Origin: an uncultured Collinsella sp.
GTDB taxonomy: Bacteria > Actinomycetota > Coriobacteriia > Coriobacteriales > Coriobacteriaceae
NCBI GenBank assembly: GCA_905197585.1
Contig: CAJJZO010000085.1
Span: forward strand, 1 to 7,557
Reading direction: 5' to 3'
DNA: 7,557 bases
A model generated the notes under the pieces. The model had not been told where the DNA came from, made no database searches, and saw only the letters and a list, made by a program, of their open reading frames with translations. The stretch's first letter is position 1. Each line of letters opens with the position of its first letter. This document shows positions 6,463 to 7,557 of the stretch, in pieces. Position numbers and translations under genes: made by a program.

Positions 6463-7326
6463 ATGGCATTTAACGTGAGCGCACTGGGGTTTGGCGACAA
6501 CGTCGTCGACTGCTACGAGCATATCCACACAATGTATCCGGGTGGCAATGCGGTGAACTTTGCCGTGTATGCCAAGAAGTGCGGCGCCGCGCGCTCCGCG
6601 TATATGGGCATCTTTGGTAATGACGCTGCTGCTGAGCATGTGATTGCGAGTCTTGAGGATGAGGACGTTGAGCTTGCCAAGTGCAAGCAGCTCATCGGCG
6701 AGAACGGTGCGGCACGCGTGACCGTCGTTAACGGCGACCGTGTTTTCCTTGGCTCCAATGAGGGCGGCATCCGTGGTGATGCGCGCTATGTGCTCGATCG
6801 CTTTGACCTTGCGTACGTGAAGCAGTTCGACGTAGTCCACTCGGGCAACTATTGCTTTACCGAGCGCGAGCTGCCCAAGTTGAAGGCTGCGGGCGTCACG
6901 GTCTCTTTTGACTTTTCGGACGACTCCACCGACGAGTACTACGAGCAGATTGCTCCCTACGTTGACTTCGCGTTCTTTAGCGCGGCAGACGCCGCGAGTG
7001 AGGATGAGATTCGCGAGCGTCTGGCATGGGTGAGGAGCCTAGGTCCGCGTTTCGTATCGGCAACGGCTGGCGCTGAGGGCTGCATTGCCTATGATGGCGA
7101 TCGTTATTACCGCCAACTGGCTAAGCCGGTAACGGATATGAAGGACACCATGGGCGCGGGCGACTCATTCCTGACTTCGTTCCTGATGTGTTATCTCGAT
7201 TCCGTCAAGCGTGGCGAGGATGGTGCCGAGGCCATCGAGCGTGCACTCGACTTTGCGGCGGGGTTTGCTTCGACCGTATGCGGCATGGAAGGCTCCTGGG
7301 GCCATGGAGTGCCGATTTCCGAATAG
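6463..7326 (+). CDS. frlD: PfkB-family sugar kinase, fructoselysine 6-kinase-like
   Basis: A 287-aa ribokinase/PfkB-family kinase, using ATP to phosphorylate a sugar-type substrate in the cytoplasm. Family landmarks are GFGDNVVD (residues 9-16), the substrate-binding GGNAVNFAVYAKKCG (27-41), and the C-terminal signature DTMGAGDSF (228-236) with catalytic base D234. Beyond the generic family, several blocks recall E. coli FrlD, which phosphorylates fructoselysine to fructoselysine 6-phosphate: GDNxVD with SGG/PGGNAVN, FDFSD (149-153), YVDFAFFSA (166-174) and a late SWGHG. These are recalled family features, not a computed alignment. The start has an AGGGG ribosome site seven bases away. No FrlB-type deglycase, transporter or FrlR regulator is present in the window, so the pathway is incomplete here. 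The PfkB call is certain; the fructoselysine specificity is a good but unproven inference. Confidence 0.8.
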   Translation: MAFNVSALGFGDNVVDCYEHIHTMYPGGNAVNFAVYAKKCGAARSAYMGIFGNDAAAEHVIASLEDEDVELAKCKQLIGENGAARVTVVNGDRVFLGSNEGGIRGDARYVLDRFDLAYVKQFDVVHSGNYCFTERELPKLKAAGVTVSFDFSDDSTDEYYEQIAPYVDFAFFSAADAASEDEIRERLAWVRSLGPRFVSATAGAEGCIAYDGDRYYRQLAKPVTDMKDTMGAGDSFLTSFLMCYLDSVKRGEDGAEAIERALDFAAGFASTVCGMEGSWGHGVPISE

Positions 7327-7332
7327 GTGAGC

Positions 7333-7367
7333 AGTCCCGGGGAGTCGAATTGTCGCCCCCCGGGACT
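7333..7367 (+). terminator. Strong hairpin after the kinase gene (no U tract)
   Basis: AGTCCCGGGG (7333-7342) and CCCCGGGACT (7358-7367) are perfect 10-bp arms around a 15-base loop, starting seven bases after the kinase stop. No run of T follows, so it is not a textbook terminator. It may stabilise the mRNA 3' end or block transcription by another route. Confidence 0.5.
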
Positions 7368-7382
7368 CCATGGACAAAAAAT

Positions 7383-7480
7383 GCTAAATATGAGTACTGT
7401 CACTAATTTAGTAACAGCGAAATTAAGCTATTGAGGGCCTAGTTGGGTGTCTGCGAGTGATTAAAACCTGCTAAAAATGA
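7383..7480. repeat. Spaced 11-bp direct repeat
   Basis: GCTAAATATGA (7383-7393) and GCTAAAAATGA (7470-7480) match at 10 of 11 positions, 87 bases apart. They could be paired regulator sites or chance matches in an AT-rich gap. Confidence 0.3.
7397..7417. promoter_or_regulatory. Near-perfect 21-bp operator-like palindrome
   Basis: The arms CTGTcACTAA (7397-7406) and TTAGTaACAG (7408-7417) are symmetric about a central T, with a single mismatched pair (lower case). The length and AT-rich centre fit a dimeric repressor operator. It lies in the AT-rich gap after the kinase gene and probably serves a gene beyond the window edge. Confidence 0.45.
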
Positions 7481-7497
7481 CTTTAACCACCTTAAAG
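7481..7497. promoter_or_regulatory. Small palindrome near the window edge
   Basis: CTTTAA (7481-7486) and TTAAAG (7492-7497) are perfect 6-base arms around CCACC. GATAAT at 7504-7509 resembles a -10 box with TTTAAC (7482-7487) as a poor -35, so this may be an operator over a rightward promoter. Alternatively it could be a weak terminator for a leftward gene, since ATTTTT follows on the minus strand. Confidence 0.3.
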
Positions 7498-7557
7498 CGC
7501 CTTGATAATGGATAGCTGTAGGTAGCGCGCAGAGATGTGGTGTAAGAGGCGGGGCAT

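Larger units (their letters stand above)
7327..7557. other. Intergenic region downstream of the kinase gene
   Basis: Apart from the hairpin, palindromes and direct repeat listed separately, no convincing gene or RNA is seen in these 231 bases. The composition turns AT-rich after 7375, as expected of a regulatory region upstream of a gene lying outside the window. Confidence 0.5.

Noticed and set aside
7492..7557. Possible 3' end of a leftward gene at the right edge
   Set aside because: One minus frame is open for 21 codons before a TAA, but the other two are also open over this short span and no domain can be recognised, so it cannot be told from chance.

Overview
The window looks like chromosome from a high-GC, gut-type actinobacterium, most likely Collinsella or a close Coriobacteriia relative. 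This rests on GC-rich codon use, strong AGGAGG-type ribosome binding sites and an FrlD-type kinase. No marker gene fixes the genus, so the assignment is an inference.

Layout. (1) Bases 2-226, plus strand: the last 74 codons of glucose-6-phosphate isomerase (pgi), followed by a strong hairpin terminator at 260-292. (2) Bases 368-3236, minus strand: a compact three-gene operon, read right to left. It encodes an unrecognised 296-aa protein, a 205-aa ClpP-like serine peptidase with an intact Ser/His/Asp set, and a 434-aa VirD4/TraG-type ATPase that starts just before its Walker A motif and so lacks the usual membrane anchor. The peptidase and ATPase genes overlap by 8 bases. (3) Bases 3237-3696: an AT-rich leader and intergenic stretch with an 18-bp degenerate tandem repeat, a leader hairpin, a possible promoter and a bidirectional terminator-like hairpin. 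(4) Bases 3697-3795: a second, slightly diverged copy of the pgi 3' end (10 codons including the stop) together with a second copy of its terminator. (5) Bases 4010-7326, plus strand: four metabolic genes. They encode a divergent DeoC-family aldolase, a Cof-type HAD phosphatase, a beta-phosphoglucomutase-like HAD phosphatase and an FrlD-like PfkB sugar kinase. (6) Bases 7327-7557: a hairpin, an operator-like palindrome and other short repeats, with no convincing gene.

The most interesting part is region 2-4. The operon lies exactly between two copies of the pgi 3' end plus terminator, which is what an insertion at the end of pgi would leave behind. No integrase, relaxase or other conjugation gene is present, so this is either a stripped-down remnant of a conjugative element or a self-contained cargo cassette. 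A soluble VirD4-type ATPase translationally coupled to a ClpP-type peptidase suggests, as a hypothesis only, a two-part ATP-driven proteolytic machine with the 296-aa protein as a third component.

The right-hand genes look like sugar-phosphate metabolism. The kinase resembles fructoselysine 6-kinase, and the aldolase and two HAD enzymes could handle phosphorylated sugars. The intergenic gaps of 60-150 bases, several containing hairpins, argue for separately tuned units rather than one tight operon.
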